The notes under the pieces are model-generated. The model saw only the letters and a list, made by a program, of their open reading frames with translations, made no database searches and was not told where the DNA came from. Positions 15,744 to 25,406 of a DNA stretch of 64,000 bases are shown in pieces; the first letter of the stretch is position 1; each line of letters begins with the position of its first letter. Origin of the DNA: an uncultured Clostridia bacterium (GTDB taxonomy: Bacteria > Bacillota > Clostridia > TANB77 > CAG-508). Position numbers and translations under genes: made by a program. The stretch spans positions 62,001 through 126,000 of the forward strand of contig CAKOSX010000001.1 of NCBI GenBank assembly GCA_934119935.1, given 5' to 3'.

Positions 15744-16820
15744 ATGAACAGAAAAGTTAGAGTGGTTCAATTTGGAACAGGAAAGATGGCTGTTTACACG
15801 ATGCGTTACGTACTAGAAAAAGGAGGAGAAGTTGTTGGTGCAATTGATATTAATCCAAATGTAATTGGAAAAGATATTGGAACAATAATGGGAAAATCTG
15901 AGATGGGTGTTAAAGTTACGGCTTTGGAAAATGCAGAAGAAACGATTAGAACTTTAAAACCAGATATTGCAATAGTTACAACAATGAGCTTATTAAATGA
16001 TGTTAAAGATGCATTGATGTTATGCGCAAAATTAGGTGTAAATGCAATTACTACATGTGAAGAAGCTTTCTTCCCATGGAACTCGAACCCTCAAGCCACA
16101 AAAGAGATTGATGATTTAGCAAAACAAACAGGATGTACAATTACAGGAAGTGGATATCAAGACATTTATTGGGGACAATTAATCACTTCAATAGCAGGTT
16201 CTACACAAAAAATTACTAAAATAAAAGGAAGCTCAAGCTACAATGTAGAAGATTATGGAATAGCTTTGGCAAAAGCTCATGGATCAGGATTAACACTTGA
16301 TGAGTTTGATAAACAAGTAGCATCAGTAGATAGAATAAGTGATGAAGAAAGACAAAAAATAATAGAATCAGGAAATTATTTACCATCATATATGTGGAAC
16401 GTAAATGGATGGCTATGTTCAAAATTAGGATTAACAGTAAAATCTCAAACACAAAAAACAATACCAACAACCTATAAAGAAGATATATACTCATCAACAT
16501 TAGGTACAACAGTAAAAGCAGGAGATGCAACTGGTATGAGTGCTGTTGTAACAACAGAAACAGAAGAGGGAATAACAATAGAAAGTGAATGTATAGGAAA
16601 AGTATATTCTCCAGAAGAATACGATAAAAATGAATGGACAGTATATGGAGAGCCAGATACAACAATTACAGTTGCAAAACCAGCAACAGTTGAACTTACA
16701 TGTGCTTCTGTAGTAAACAGAATTCCAGATGTAATAAATGCACCAGCAGGATATGTGACAACAGAAAAATTAGGAGACTTAGAATACAGAATAAAACCTT
16801 TAAATGAATATGTAAAATAA
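15744..16820 (+). CDS. DapB-like NAD(P)-dependent oxidoreductase, 2,4-diaminopentanoate dehydrogenase-like
   Basis: A 358-residue protein with an N-terminal Rossmann fold (VVQFGTGKMAVYTMRYVLEKGG, then GAIDINPNVIGKDIG) of the dihydrodipicolinate reductase type. It is longer than DapB (about 250-270 aa). Its size and the segment CEEAFFPW...TGSGYQDIYWGQLI match the amine dehydrogenase group that includes clostridial 2,4-diaminopentanoate dehydrogenase of ornithine fermentation. No other ornithine-degradation gene is adjacent, so the substrate is uncertain. The SD AGGAGG is present. Confidence 0.75.
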   Translation: MNRKVRVVQFGTGKMAVYTMRYVLEKGGEVVGAIDINPNVIGKDIGTIMGKSEMGVKVTALENAEETIRTLKPDIAIVTTMSLLNDVKDALMLCAKLGVNAITTCEEAFFPWNSNPQATKEIDDLAKQTGCTITGSGYQDIYWGQLITSIAGSTQKITKIKGSSSYNVEDYGIALAKAHGSGLTLDEFDKQVASVDRISDEERQKIIESGNYLPSYMWNVNGWLCSKLGLTVKSQTQKTIPTTYKEDIYSSTLGTTVKAGDATGMSAVVTTETEEGITIESECIGKVYSPEEYDKNEWTVYGEPDTTITVAKPATVELTCASVVNRIPDVINAPAGYVTTEKLGDLEYRIKPLNEYVK

Positions 16821-16833
16821 TCTAACTTAAATT

Positions 16834-16865
16834 TCGCCCAAGAGGGACGCCCCCTTTTTGGGCGA
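16834..16865. repeat. Family B GC hairpin, copy 3
   Basis: TCGCCCA-AGAGGGACGCCCCCTTTT-TGGGCGA, just after the oxidoreductase gene. Confidence 0.7.
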
Positions 16866-16879
16866 TTCTTTTATGTATG

Positions 16880-16993
16880 GGCAATAACAATTTGTATTTT
16901 TAGCCTCGACACGTCACTCTTGGTCGGGGCTCCTGCCGGACCCCTCAAAGGCGAGTTTCCGGTCTCGTTTAAAAAATATAAATTGTTATTGCC
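16880..16993 (-). repeat. Structured intergenic repeat, family A, copy 3
   Basis: A 22-bp inverted repeat with one G-T pair (16880-16901 and 16972-16993) around the inverse core (TCGGGGCTCCTGCCGGACCC, then CTCAAAGGCGAG). The stem GGCAATAACAATTTGTA is also used by copies near 30.4 kb. Confidence 0.75.
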
Positions 16994-17100
16994 ATGATAT
17001 AAATTTTTTAGCCTCGATACGTCACTCTTGGTCGGGAATCCTGCCGGACCCCTCAAAGGCGAGTTTCCGGTCTCGTTTAAAAAATACAAATTGTTATTGC
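16994..17100 (-). repeat. Structured intergenic repeat, family A, copy 4 (left stem degenerate)
   Basis: A tandem second copy with nearly the same core (CACTCTTGGTCGGGAATCCT, then GCCGGACCCCTCAAAGGCGA) and a right arm ending in ATTGTTATTGC. Its own left arm is poorly preserved, but the right arm can pair with the left arm of copy 3 at 16881. Confidence 0.65.
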
Positions 17101-17113
17101 AAGATAAAATTAT

Positions 17114-17145
17114 TTGCCCAAAAAGGGGCGTCCCTATTGGGCGAA
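17114..17145. repeat. Family B GC hairpin, copy 4 (inverted)
   Basis: TTGCCCA...GGGGCGTCCCT...TGGGCGAA, the inverse of the other copies. With copy 3 it brackets the two family A elements. Confidence 0.65.
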
Positions 17146-17210
17146 TATTGATTTCTTAGCAAATATTGTGTATAATATGAGGGAATTTTTATTAGAAAGT
17201 TGGAACAATT

Positions 17211-17876
17211 ATGAGAATACGTTTTAAAAAATGGGCAAGACCAGAATTGGAAGCAAGTAAATTTTATATAGATGAACCAGAAAAGTACAAAGGAAAGTGG
17301 AGAACTTTATTTGAAAATGACAATCCTTTATATGTAGAGCTTGGATGTGGAAAAGGTGGTTTCATTTCTCAGATTGCAAGTGAAAACCAAAACATAAATT
17401 ATATTGCAATAGATTTGGTGGATGCAATGTTGGGGCTTGCTAAAAGAAACATAGAAGAAGTGTATGCTGAAAAAAATCAAGAGATAAACAATGTACTAAT
17501 TGCAAGATATGATATAGATAGAATTTTAAATGTGTTTGATGAAAATGATAAAGTAGATAGAATATACATAAATTTTTGTAATCCATGGCCAAGAGGAAAG
17601 CATCACAAGAAAAGATTGACACATACAAGGCAGTTAGAAAAGTATAAACAATTTTTAGTTGATGGTGGAAAGATATACTTTAAGACTGATGATGATAATT
17701 TATTTACTGAAAGTTTATTGTATTTTAAAGAAGCGGGATTTGAACTGGAAAAAGTAACGTATGACCTAGCAAATGAGCAAGATTTCTGGAATGGAGACAG
17801 AAATATAGAAACAGAACATGAGAAGATGTTTAAAGAACAAGGAATAAAAATAAAGGCTCTAATTGCAAGAAAATAG
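17211..17876 (+). CDS. trmB: tRNA (guanine-N7)-methyltransferase
   Basis: A 221-residue SAM-dependent enzyme that forms m7G46 in tRNA. The SAM-binding motif is VELGCGKGGFISQIA (about residues 44-58), followed by NYIAIDLVDAML. The TrmB signature FCNPWPRGKHHKKRLTHTR is near residue 125, and FKTDDDNLFTESL near residue 165. Length and motif order are standard. The SD is weak (AGAAAGTTGG). It stands alone between repeats and a strong bidirectional terminator. Confidence 0.95.
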   Translation: MRIRFKKWARPELEASKFYIDEPEKYKGKWRTLFENDNPLYVELGCGKGGFISQIASENQNINYIAIDLVDAMLGLAKRNIEEVYAEKNQEINNVLIARYDIDRILNVFDENDKVDRIYINFCNPWPRGKHHKKRLTHTRQLEKYKQFLVDGGKIYFKTDDDNLFTESLLYFKEAGFELEKVTYDLANEQDFWNGDRNIETEHEKMFKEQGIKIKALIARK

Positions 17877-17889
17877 AATGAGTTATAAT

Positions 17890-17943
17890 AAAAAGAAATA
17901 ATTTTTAGTTTGAAAAATATCAAAATAAAAATTATTTCTTTTT
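17890..17943. terminator. Bidirectional terminator between trmB and the amylase gene
   Basis: A perfect 18-bp stem, AAAAAGAAATAATTTTTA / TAAAAATTATTTCTTTTT, with A and T runs on both sides. Confidence 0.88.
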
Positions 17944-17973
17944 TTATAGAACATTAAATTTACAGAAATAAAG

Positions 17974-19428
17974 TTATTCTGGACTTTGTCTTACCCAAAC
18001 TGATACGCTTCCGCCATTTACATAGAATATTCCGTTTCCATCTTGATCAACATAAACAGACTCTTTCATGTTGCCTGTATAGTCGTAGAATACTGAGTTA
18101 GCAAGATTTTTTCCGACATTCATCTGCAAACATCCGCCATCCGAATTTGTCATTATTACAACCATGCCTGAATCAGGCTTTTCTAAATCTCCAGTACGAA
18201 CCCAACCTATAATGTGTGGATCGTTAAAATAATCTATTTGTGAACCATAGGCAAAATTTTTTCTTGCATAGATTAATTTTTCTAACCAGTCTTTTTTTGC
18301 AGAAACATTTTTTTCTGGAATTCCATAGAAATCGCCATAAAATACACAAGGTAAGCCATCTTTTCTAAGTAAAATTAGAGAATAGGCAAGAGGCTTAAAC
18401 CAATCATCAATCCAAGATTGCAGAGCTTGACCGGGTTCTGTATCATGGTTATCTACAAATGTAACTGCTGAATTTGGATTTTCTGCAACTAATGTGTTAT
18501 TAAAAATTGTTCTCATATCGTATGTTCCATTACTGTGGCATGCATTAAATAAATTGTAGTGAAGTGGAACGTCGAATAGTGATAGGGAATTATTTGTGGT
18601 TTTTAAGTAATTTTGTAAAGATTCAAGATTGCCACTCCAATATTCTCCAACAGTAAATAAAGGTTTTGAAGAAAATTTGCGCAACTCCTCAAGCCAATCT
18701 TCAAAGAATGATGCACGTATATGTTTTACAGCATCCATTCTGAAACCATCCACGTTTGTTGTCTGTAGGTACCATTTGCCCCAATTTGTAAGTTCTTCTA
18801 CAACGTCTACATTGTTTAGGTCAACGTCACACCCCATTAAATAGTCGAAATTTCCGTTTTCTTTGTCTACTAGTTCATCCCAATGTTTGCCGTAGAACCT
18901 ATAAACGGAAGACTTTTTTTCTTTTTCGTCCCAGTCTGTTCCATGGAAATGCGTCCAATTCCACACAAAAGAAGAGTACATATTATTTCTACCTGGGAAG
19001 GTAAATTTTGTCCAAGCTGTAATTTCCTTTGGCTCGCCAAGCGATTCTGATCTGTTCTGTGGATTGTCTTCTATTGCTATTACTTCTTCTGTTTCATCTG
19101 CACCCATCTTTTGATTGAATACTATGTCTGCTAGTACTTTTATTCCAAAATTATGCATTGCATTTATTGCTACTAAATATTCCACTTTTGTACCATATTT
19201 TGTTCTAACTGATCCCTTTTGATCGAATTCACCTAGATCATATAAATCGTATACGCCGTATCCAACATCATCTTTTCCTCCATTACCTTTATATGCAGGT
19301 GGAAACCAAACTTGTGTTATTCCTGTTCTAGCTAGATATGGTGCTTCTGTTACTGCATTTTTCCAAAAGTTTCCGTCAGAAGGAAGGTACCATTCGAAAA
19401 ACTGCATCATTGTTTCATTTGTTTTCAA
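17974..19428 (-). CDS. Cytoplasmic alpha-amylase, GH13_5-like
   Basis: TTG 19428 is chosen as the start, 7 nt after AGGAG; GTG 19437 would overlap the SD. The 484-residue protein has no signal peptide, so it acts on intracellular alpha-glucans. GH13 motifs: ADIVFNQKMGADETE (region I), VDGFRMDAVKHI (region II, nucleophile Asp), FTVGEYWSG (region III, acid/base Glu) and FVDNHDTEPGQ (region IV). Region I has Gln where GH13_5 amylases have His (NHK), which could weaken binding at subsite -1. The (beta/alpha)8 barrel is followed by a short C-terminal beta domain. It is monocistronic. Confidence 0.93.
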   Translation of the reverse strand: MKTNETMMQFFEWYLPSDGNFWKNAVTEAPYLARTGITQVWFPPAYKGNGGKDDVGYGVYDLYDLGEFDQKGSVRTKYGTKVEYLVAINAMHNFGIKVLADIVFNQKMGADETEEVIAIEDNPQNRSESLGEPKEITAWTKFTFPGRNNMYSSFVWNWTHFHGTDWDEKEKKSSVYRFYGKHWDELVDKENGNFDYLMGCDVDLNNVDVVEELTNWGKWYLQTTNVDGFRMDAVKHIRASFFEDWLEELRKFSSKPLFTVGEYWSGNLESLQNYLKTTNNSLSLFDVPLHYNLFNACHSNGTYDMRTIFNNTLVAENPNSAVTFVDNHDTEPGQALQSWIDDWFKPLAYSLILLRKDGLPCVFYGDFYGIPEKNVSAKKDWLEKLIYARKNFAYGSQIDYFNDPHIIGWVRTGDLEKPDSGMVVIMTNSDGGCLQMNVGKNLANSVFYDYTGNMKESVYVDQDGNGIFYVNGGSVSVWVRQSPE

Positions 19429-19628
19429 AAAAATCACTCCTATATATTTTATGTTAGATAATTATTCATGATGTAATTATACCATAAATTTAAAAAAATC
19501 GAAGAAAAAAGTGGAAAAAATCGAAAAATATTGTATAATATATATGGAATATTTTATTTGGAGGATTTGTTGAAAAAGTCTTTCAAAAGTTAACCTTTAA
19601 ACTTAGAATGAAAGGAATGATTTTTTGT

Positions 19629-20153
19629 ATGTTTAATTATGAAATTGAAAACAATGAGTATGACAGTTTAGAGGAATGTGTAAATGATGTGTATGAACTT
19701 GCATCAAAATACGCAATTGATGGAGTAAAGAGGAACATTGGAGGACCATTTGGAGCAGGAATAATCTATAAGAAAGATAATGGAAAGTATGTTATTCTAT
19801 TAATCGAAAGAAATACAGTTATTTCTTCAAAAGATCCAACTGCACACGCAGAGGTAAATGCAATTAGAAGTGCTTGTAGGGCTTTGAACACGAAGTCACT
19901 AGAAAACTGTATTTTGGTTACTACAGCTAAAAGCTGTCCAATGTGCCTATCTGCAGCATGTTGGGCAAACATAAAAACAATATATTATTCGCAAGATTAC
20001 GATAGTGCTGTTAGCAGTGGATTTAGGGATGAGAAAATAGAGCAGTATATAAAGGGAGAAAACAGTATTATAGAGGAAAACTTGTTAAAAAATCCATGTT
20101 GTGAATATCCATTTGTTGAATGGAATAAAAAACAAGACAGACAGGAATATTAA
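19629..20153 (+). CDS. Nucleoside/guanine deaminase-like zinc enzyme (CDA superfamily)
   Basis: A cytidine-deaminase-fold protein of about 174 residues. Zinc ligands are visible: AHAEVNAIR (His with the catalytic Glu) and SCPMCLSAACW (CxxC). GGPFGAGIIYKK and ERNTVISSKDPTAHAE fit the guanine deaminase/tRNA adenosine deaminase branch more than the cytidine branch, and the CCEYPF end recalls guanine deaminases. It probably deaminates a purine base or nucleoside in the cytoplasm. The start is uncertain: ATG 19629 lies 12 nt after AAAGGA, whereas ATG 19608 has no SD. A TATAAT at 19534-19539 may be its promoter. Confidence 0.82.
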   Translation: MFNYEIENNEYDSLEECVNDVYELASKYAIDGVKRNIGGPFGAGIIYKKDNGKYVILLIERNTVISSKDPTAHAEVNAIRSACRALNTKSLENCILVTTAKSCPMCLSAACWANIKTIYYSQDYDSAVSSGFRDEKIEQYIKGENSIIEENLLKNPCCEYPFVEWNKKQDRQEY

Positions 20154-20182
20154 ATTAAAAATATATTAAACAAGAGGAAAAT

Positions 20183-21271
20183 ATGAGTATTATTGAGAGT
20201 ATTATTGAAAAAATGCAAAATTTTAATAAAGAAAATTTAATAGATTTGGCTATTTCAGCCATTGTAATAATTTTGTGCTTTATGATGAGCAAATTTATTA
20301 GTTATTTAATAATAAAATTATTTTTGCTTAAGGAAAAAGATAAGAGAAAAATTAAGGCGAACGCATTTTATAAACCAATAGCAGGTATTATAAAAATAAC
20401 GGGAATATATGTTGCAATAATGTTGCTAAATGTTTCTGACGAGGCAAAGGTAACGCTTGTTAAATTATATAAGGTTGGATTAATTGTATGTGCAGCAAAT
20501 GGATTTGCAAATATACTTCATCCTAAATCTGCAATATTTGCAAAATTGGAAGAAAAAACAAACTATAGTGGAGATAAACAGTTAAATAATTTTGTAAGTA
20601 AAATAATAAAGGTTGTTATTTATATAATTGCTGCATACCTTGTGTTCCTTGAATTAGGGTATAACTTAGGTGGATTGTTTACTGGACTTGGCATTTCGAG
20701 TGTTATTATTGCCTTCGCAGCCCAAGATATTGCAAAAAATTTATTTGGCGGCTTTGCCATTTTAACAGACAAGCCATTTTCAGTTGGTGATTGGATAGAA
20801 GTAGGAAATTATTCTGGTACGGTTGTTGATATAACTTTTAGGAGTACAAGGATAAAAGCAACTGATAATACAATTATCACAATAAATAATTCAACAATAA
20901 CAGAAAGTTTCATAAAGAATTGGGGACATATAGATAAAAGACGTTATGAAACTACTTTAAACCTTCCACTTAATACATCAGAGGCAACTATAAAAAGAGT
21001 TCTGCACAAAATAAAATTTGTACTGAAGACTAAACCAGATGTTGTAGAAGGATCATTGCAAGTCCATTTTGAGAATATTGCAATGGAAGGCATAAAAATA
21101 TTTATATTTTTGAATACCACAAAAACAGACTATAACGATTTCGAAACTTTTAAAGACGGAATAAATCTTGAATTAATTAAAATTCTTGAATCTGAGAATG
21201 TTAAACTTGCATATGCTGGACAAAATATATATGTACAAGAAATTCCAGAGAATAATAAAGACGAAAAATAG
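20183..21271 (+). CDS. MscS-family mechanosensitive channel
   Basis: A 362-residue membrane protein with about four N-terminal membrane segments. The pore-lining helix and the MscS beta domain are typical: FTGLGISSVIIAFAAQDIAKNLFGG (near residue 165-190), then FSVGDWIEVGNYSGTVVDITFRSTRIKATDNTIITINNSTI. It opens on membrane tension to release solutes during hypo-osmotic shock. It follows the deaminase gene after 29 nt and may be co-transcribed. The size is in the range of YkuT/MscS-like channels with extra N-terminal helices. Confidence 0.93.
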   Translation: MSIIESIIEKMQNFNKENLIDLAISAIVIILCFMMSKFISYLIIKLFLLKEKDKRKIKANAFYKPIAGIIKITGIYVAIMLLNVSDEAKVTLVKLYKVGLIVCAANGFANILHPKSAIFAKLEEKTNYSGDKQLNNFVSKIIKVVIYIIAAYLVFLELGYNLGGLFTGLGISSVIIAFAAQDIAKNLFGGFAILTDKPFSVGDWIEVGNYSGTVVDITFRSTRIKATDNTIITINNSTITESFIKNWGHIDKRRYETTLNLPLNTSEATIKRVLHKIKFVLKTKPDVVEGSLQVHFENIAMEGIKIFIFLNTTKTDYNDFETFKDGINLELIKILESENVKLAYAGQNIYVQEIPENNKDEK

Positions 21272-21357
21272 AATTTTTTGCTAAATGGACATATTTAAGA
21301 CACATAAATATTTTAAAATTGTATATTATAAAGTATTTATAGAAAGGGCGTAGAAAA

Positions 21358-22038
21358 ATGGAAAATGAGAGCATTCTTATAGTTGATGATGAGGAAAGAA
21401 TGAGAAAATTAATAAAAGACTTCTTGAAGCAGAAAGGATATAAAACAATTGAGGCGGCAGATGGCGAAGAAGCATTAAAGGTATTTAGTGAAAATGAAAA
21501 TAAGATCAAGCTGATATTGTTAGACGTTATGATGCCAAAACTTGATGGTTGGTCTGTACTTAGGCAGATAAGGCAAACATCTAAGGTGCCTATAATGATG
21601 CTTACTGCAAGAGGAGAAGAACAGGACGAATTATTTGGTTTTGAACTTGGTGTTGATGAATATATATCAAAACCATTTAGTCCAAAGATACTAGTTGCAA
21701 GAGTTGAAGCTATATTAAAAAGAACAGAGGGTGATTGCAAAGAAGTAAAGGACTATGGTGGAATACAAATAGATAGTCAAGGAAGAACCATTTCGGTTGA
21801 TGGAAAAGCAATTGAGTTAAGTCTAAGAGAATACGAGCTATTGGTATATTTGGTAGAAAACCAGGGAATTGCATTATCTAGAGATAAAATATTGAACAAC
21901 GTATGGAACTATGACTATTATGGCGATTCTAGAACTATTGATAGTCATATAAAAAAGATAAGACACAAATTAGGTAAAAAAGGAAGATATATTGAAACAA
22001 TAAGAGGAATAGGATATAAATTCGAGGTAAAAAAATAA
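21358..22038 (+). CDS. OmpR/PhoB-family response regulator
   Basis: A 226-residue regulator. The receiver domain (1-120) has the acidic pair DD at 10-11, phospho-acceptor Asp56 (ILLDVMMP), and the conserved Thr/Lys (MLTARGE, YISKPFSP). The C-terminal winged-helix domain has LSLREYELLVYLVENQG, ILNNVWNYDYYGDSRTIDSHI and IRGIGYKFE. The SD AAAGGG precedes ATG. It is paired with the kinase 9 nt downstream. Regulators of this class bind 10-11-nt-phased direct repeats, so it is one candidate for the TTACAA repeats upstream of the surface genes (inference). Confidence 0.95.
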   Translation: MENESILIVDDEERMRKLIKDFLKQKGYKTIEAADGEEALKVFSENENKIKLILLDVMMPKLDGWSVLRQIRQTSKVPIMMLTARGEEQDELFGFELGVDEYISKPFSPKILVARVEAILKRTEGDCKEVKDYGGIQIDSQGRTISVDGKAIELSLREYELLVYLVENQGIALSRDKILNNVWNYDYYGDSRTIDSHIKKIRHKLGKKGRYIETIRGIGYKFEVKK

Positions 22039-22047
22039 GAGGAAGAT

Positions 22048-23571
22048 ATGAGAAAAACAAATCCAAAATTTAAATCAGTGCGTGTAAAATTGTTTTTTAC
22101 ACTTAGTGTAATAGTGATTTTTATTGTAGCACTGCTTATTGTAATGAACAGTCTAGTGCTTGAGACATTTTATACTGTATCTAAAATAATGGCGGTAAAG
22201 AGAGAATACAATAAAATTAATGAAATATACAATAATGGCAGTGATTCTGCTCTAGTACAAATAAGAAATGATGCACTAGCAAATAATTTTGATATATTAA
22301 TTGAAAATGGAGATTATATGTTAATATTCTCAACCAATGAGAATTTTTCTAACATAATAAATCAAAATAGCGAGACAAAGAACTTTTTAAAACCTTTTGG
22401 AAAAAGAGATAGAATATTATATTCGAATGATAGTATGGAAATAAAGAAAGTATCTGCTACTAGTCTTAATTGTATACTTTTATCTGGAGAACTGGACAAT
22501 GGATATAAAGTTTATATTCAAATTCCAATTTCTGCAATTGAAGAAAGTGTTAGAATTTCAAATAATTTACTTATTATTATAGGAATATTTGCAATTGTTA
22601 TTGCTGCAATTGCAGCTTCATATGTATCTAAGCGATTCACCAAGCCACTGCTTGAATTAAATGCAATAGCAAATAAGATGTCTAAATTAGATTTTAGCCA
22701 AAAGTATACTTCGACGGATTCAAACGATGAGATTGATGAACTTGGAAGAAGTATTAATTTGTTGTCTGAAAAGTTAGAGAGCACAATAAAACAATTAAGA
22801 GCAAGTAATCTTCAACTCGAAAGAGACATAGAGGAAAAATCTAAAATCGATGAGATGAGGAAACAATTCATATCTGACGTCTCACACGAGCTAAAAACTC
22901 CAATTGCACTAATACAAGGGTATGCAGAGGGACTAGTGGAAAATGTAAACGCTGATGATGAATCGAGAAAATATTATGCAGAAGTTATACTAGATGAATC
23001 AAATAAGATGGATAAGCTAGTTAGACAACTGTTAGAATTGATGAAACTAGAATATGGAAAGCGAGAATTTAACAACGATACATTTAATGTGTGCGAGCTT
23101 ATAAAAGAAGTAATAAGAAAATGTAGTGTTATGCTTGATGAAAAAGGTATAAAAGATGTCAGATTTGAGGAAACACAGAATGTAAATATATATGCAGATG
23201 AATTTTATATGGAGCAGGCATTTACAAACTATTTTACTAACGCAATAAAGCATACAAAAGAGGTTAATGGCGAAAAGTATATAGAAATAAAAGTAAAAGA
23301 AAATAAAGAAAAAAATCTTGTAAGAATATCTGTATTTAATACAGGTGAAACTCTATCGGATGAGGATTTAGCAAGAATATGGGGAAGATTCTATAAGGTT
23401 GATGAATCTAGAAACAGAGCCGATGGAGGAACAGGCATTGGACTTGCATTAGTAAAGGCCATAATGAATAATTACAAAACTAAATATGGTGCTGTCAATA
23501 GAGAAAACGGAATAGAATTTTATTTTGATATACAGACAAAAGATAATACTAGTTCAGAAATTACAAAATAA
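22048..23571 (+). CDS. Membrane sensor histidine kinase
   Basis: A 507-residue kinase. Two membrane segments (about 13-32 and 173-193) flank an extracellular sensor domain of about 140 residues that I cannot name. A HAMP domain (KPLLELNAIANKMSKLDF) and a coiled coil follow. The DHp motif DVSHELKTPIALIQGYAEG contains phospho-acceptor His280, and the ATPase domain has N (YFTNAIKHTKE), G1 (SVFNTGE), F (WGRFYKVDESRN) and G2 (GGTGIGLALVKAI) boxes. It phosphorylates the regulator at 21358. The signal is unknown. Confidence 0.95.
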   Translation: MRKTNPKFKSVRVKLFFTLSVIVIFIVALLIVMNSLVLETFYTVSKIMAVKREYNKINEIYNNGSDSALVQIRNDALANNFDILIENGDYMLIFSTNENFSNIINQNSETKNFLKPFGKRDRILYSNDSMEIKKVSATSLNCILLSGELDNGYKVYIQIPISAIEESVRISNNLLIIIGIFAIVIAAIAASYVSKRFTKPLLELNAIANKMSKLDFSQKYTSTDSNDEIDELGRSINLLSEKLESTIKQLRASNLQLERDIEEKSKIDEMRKQFISDVSHELKTPIALIQGYAEGLVENVNADDESRKYYAEVILDESNKMDKLVRQLLELMKLEYGKREFNNDTFNVCELIKEVIRKCSVMLDEKGIKDVRFEETQNVNIYADEFYMEQAFTNYFTNAIKHTKEVNGEKYIEIKVKENKEKNLVRISVFNTGETLSDEDLARIWGRFYKVDESRNRADGGTGIGLALVKAIMNNYKTKYGAVNRENGIEFYFDIQTKDNTSSEITK

Positions 23572-23597
23572 CTAGCAAAATGAAGGGAAGATGTTTT

Positions 23598-25385
23598 ATG
23601 AAAAGAAATCAAGTTAATAATCCAGAAGATTTGAGAAAATCTGTAAAGAACAATAAAAAAAGGACAAGCAAGGCGAAAAAAAGAAATATGGTAAAATTTA
23701 TATTCTTTCTAATTGTTGCAATTATTGTTATAGCGGTAATTAGAAATGCCATAACACATAAAAAGATTAAGTTGGAGCAGGTTTCTCAATATAACTATTT
23801 TGTAACATTAATTGATGGAAAATCTGGTGTAATAGATAAAACAGGCAAAACTATTGTTGAACCGCAGTATGATTCTGTACAAATTCCAAATCCAGCTAAG
23901 GCAATATTTATATGCTTCAAGGATAATACTACAAAAGTTTTAAATGCAAACAACAAAGAAATATATACACAATATAAGGATATACAGGCAATTCCAAACA
24001 ATAACACTACAATAAATAATACTTATCAGCCTCAAATATTAAAATACAAAAGTAATGAAAAGTATGGGCTAATAAGCATATATGGAAATAAAATAACACC
24101 TGCAAATTATGACACTATTGAAACTTTGGAATACAAGGATGGAGTATTAAGAGTTCAAATCGAAGGAAAATATGGACTTATAGATATAAATGGAGACGAA
24201 ATTGTTAAGCCTACATTTAACTCTATAACAACAGATGGATACTATAATGAAGGTACAAATTACGAAAAAGCTGGATATATAGTTAATGTAAGAACCGATG
24301 AAGGTTACAGATATGGATATGTAAATTATAAGGGAAGACAAACATTAGATACGATATACACAAATATAAAAAGAATAACATCATTAAAAGAAGATGATAC
24401 TGTATATTTAATTACTTATAAGAATGGTAAAGCTGGAATTCTAAAGAATGGACAGACTTTGATTGATAATGAATATGAAGACATAGAATTTGATGGCGAA
24501 AATAAAATTTTTGTTTTACAACAAAATGCAAAGCAAGGTATTTATGATATAGATGGTAGCATGATTTTGCCTATACAATACGAAAATATAATTTTTGCAG
24601 GAAACTATTTAAATGCCGAAAAAGACGGTAAATTGTTGGTGTTTGATACGGCTGGAGTTCTACAAAATGATGATAGCTATAAAAGTATTGAAAAAGTTGC
24701 AAATGGAAAATATAGCATAACAGAAAATAGAGAAAATCAATATGGAGTGATGGATAATAACAAAATACCTGTAATAGAAAATCAGTATTCTAACATAACA
24801 TATGCTTTTGAAAAATACTTTATAGTATCAAAAAATGGTAAATCTGGAGTGGCCGATACAAATGGAAATATAATAATTCCAATTGAAAAAGATAGCATCC
24901 AGAATATTAAAGGAACAAACATATTACAGGTTATAGATTCAAACACAAAAACTACAGAGATATATAACCAGAATATGGAAAAGGTATTAACTCAAACTGA
25001 CGCAAGAATATATATAAAAGGAAATTATATAGAGATTCAATCAGCAAATGAGATAGCATATATGGATTTTGATGGTAATAAAAAGGATGCTAAAGATATA
25101 TTCACAAACAACAAGATATTTGCAAAGGAAAAAGACGGAAAATGGGGATATGTGGATAAAGACGGAAACACAGTTGTAGATTTTAAATATGACATGGCAA
25201 TAGATATTAATGAGTATGGTTATGGAGCAATTAAGCTAAATGGAAAATGGGGAGATATAGATTCTAACGGAACAATTGTGAAAGAGCCAACTTATGAAAT
25301 ACAGGATTATTCACCAAATTTTATTGGAGAATATTATGAAGTAAGCAATTTATATGAAATATCATATTTCTCAAATGAAATATAA
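23598..25385 (+). CDS. Membrane-anchored WG-repeat protein
   Basis: ATG 23598 has GAAGGGAAGA in front; the upstream ATG at 23580 is less well placed. It has a basic start, one membrane segment (about residues 30-47), and then about ten repeats of the WG type (for example KYGLIDINGDEIVKPTFNSI, KWGYVDKDGNTVVDFKYDM, KWGDIDSNGTIVKEPTYE), probably a beta-propeller-like extracellular domain. It follows the two-component system after 26 nt, so it may be a target or an accessory sensor of that system. The molecular function of WG repeats is not established. Confidence 0.85.
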   Translation: MKRNQVNNPEDLRKSVKNNKKRTSKAKKRNMVKFIFFLIVAIIVIAVIRNAITHKKIKLEQVSQYNYFVTLIDGKSGVIDKTGKTIVEPQYDSVQIPNPAKAIFICFKDNTTKVLNANNKEIYTQYKDIQAIPNNNTTINNTYQPQILKYKSNEKYGLISIYGNKITPANYDTIETLEYKDGVLRVQIEGKYGLIDINGDEIVKPTFNSITTDGYYNEGTNYEKAGYIVNVRTDEGYRYGYVNYKGRQTLDTIYTNIKRITSLKEDDTVYLITYKNGKAGILKNGQTLIDNEYEDIEFDGENKIFVLQQNAKQGIYDIDGSMILPIQYENIIFAGNYLNAEKDGKLLVFDTAGVLQNDDSYKSIEKVANGKYSITENRENQYGVMDNNKIPVIENQYSNITYAFEKYFIVSKNGKSGVADTNGNIIIPIEKDSIQNIKGTNILQVIDSNTKTTEIYNQNMEKVLTQTDARIYIKGNYIEIQSANEIAYMDFDGNKKDAKDIFTNNKIFAKEKDGKWGYVDKDGNTVVDFKYDMAIDINEYGYGAIKLNGKWGDIDSNGTIVKEPTYEIQDYSPNFIGEYYEVSNLYEISYFSNEI

Positions 25386-25406
25386 ATAATAAGAAAGGAA
25401 TAGAAA

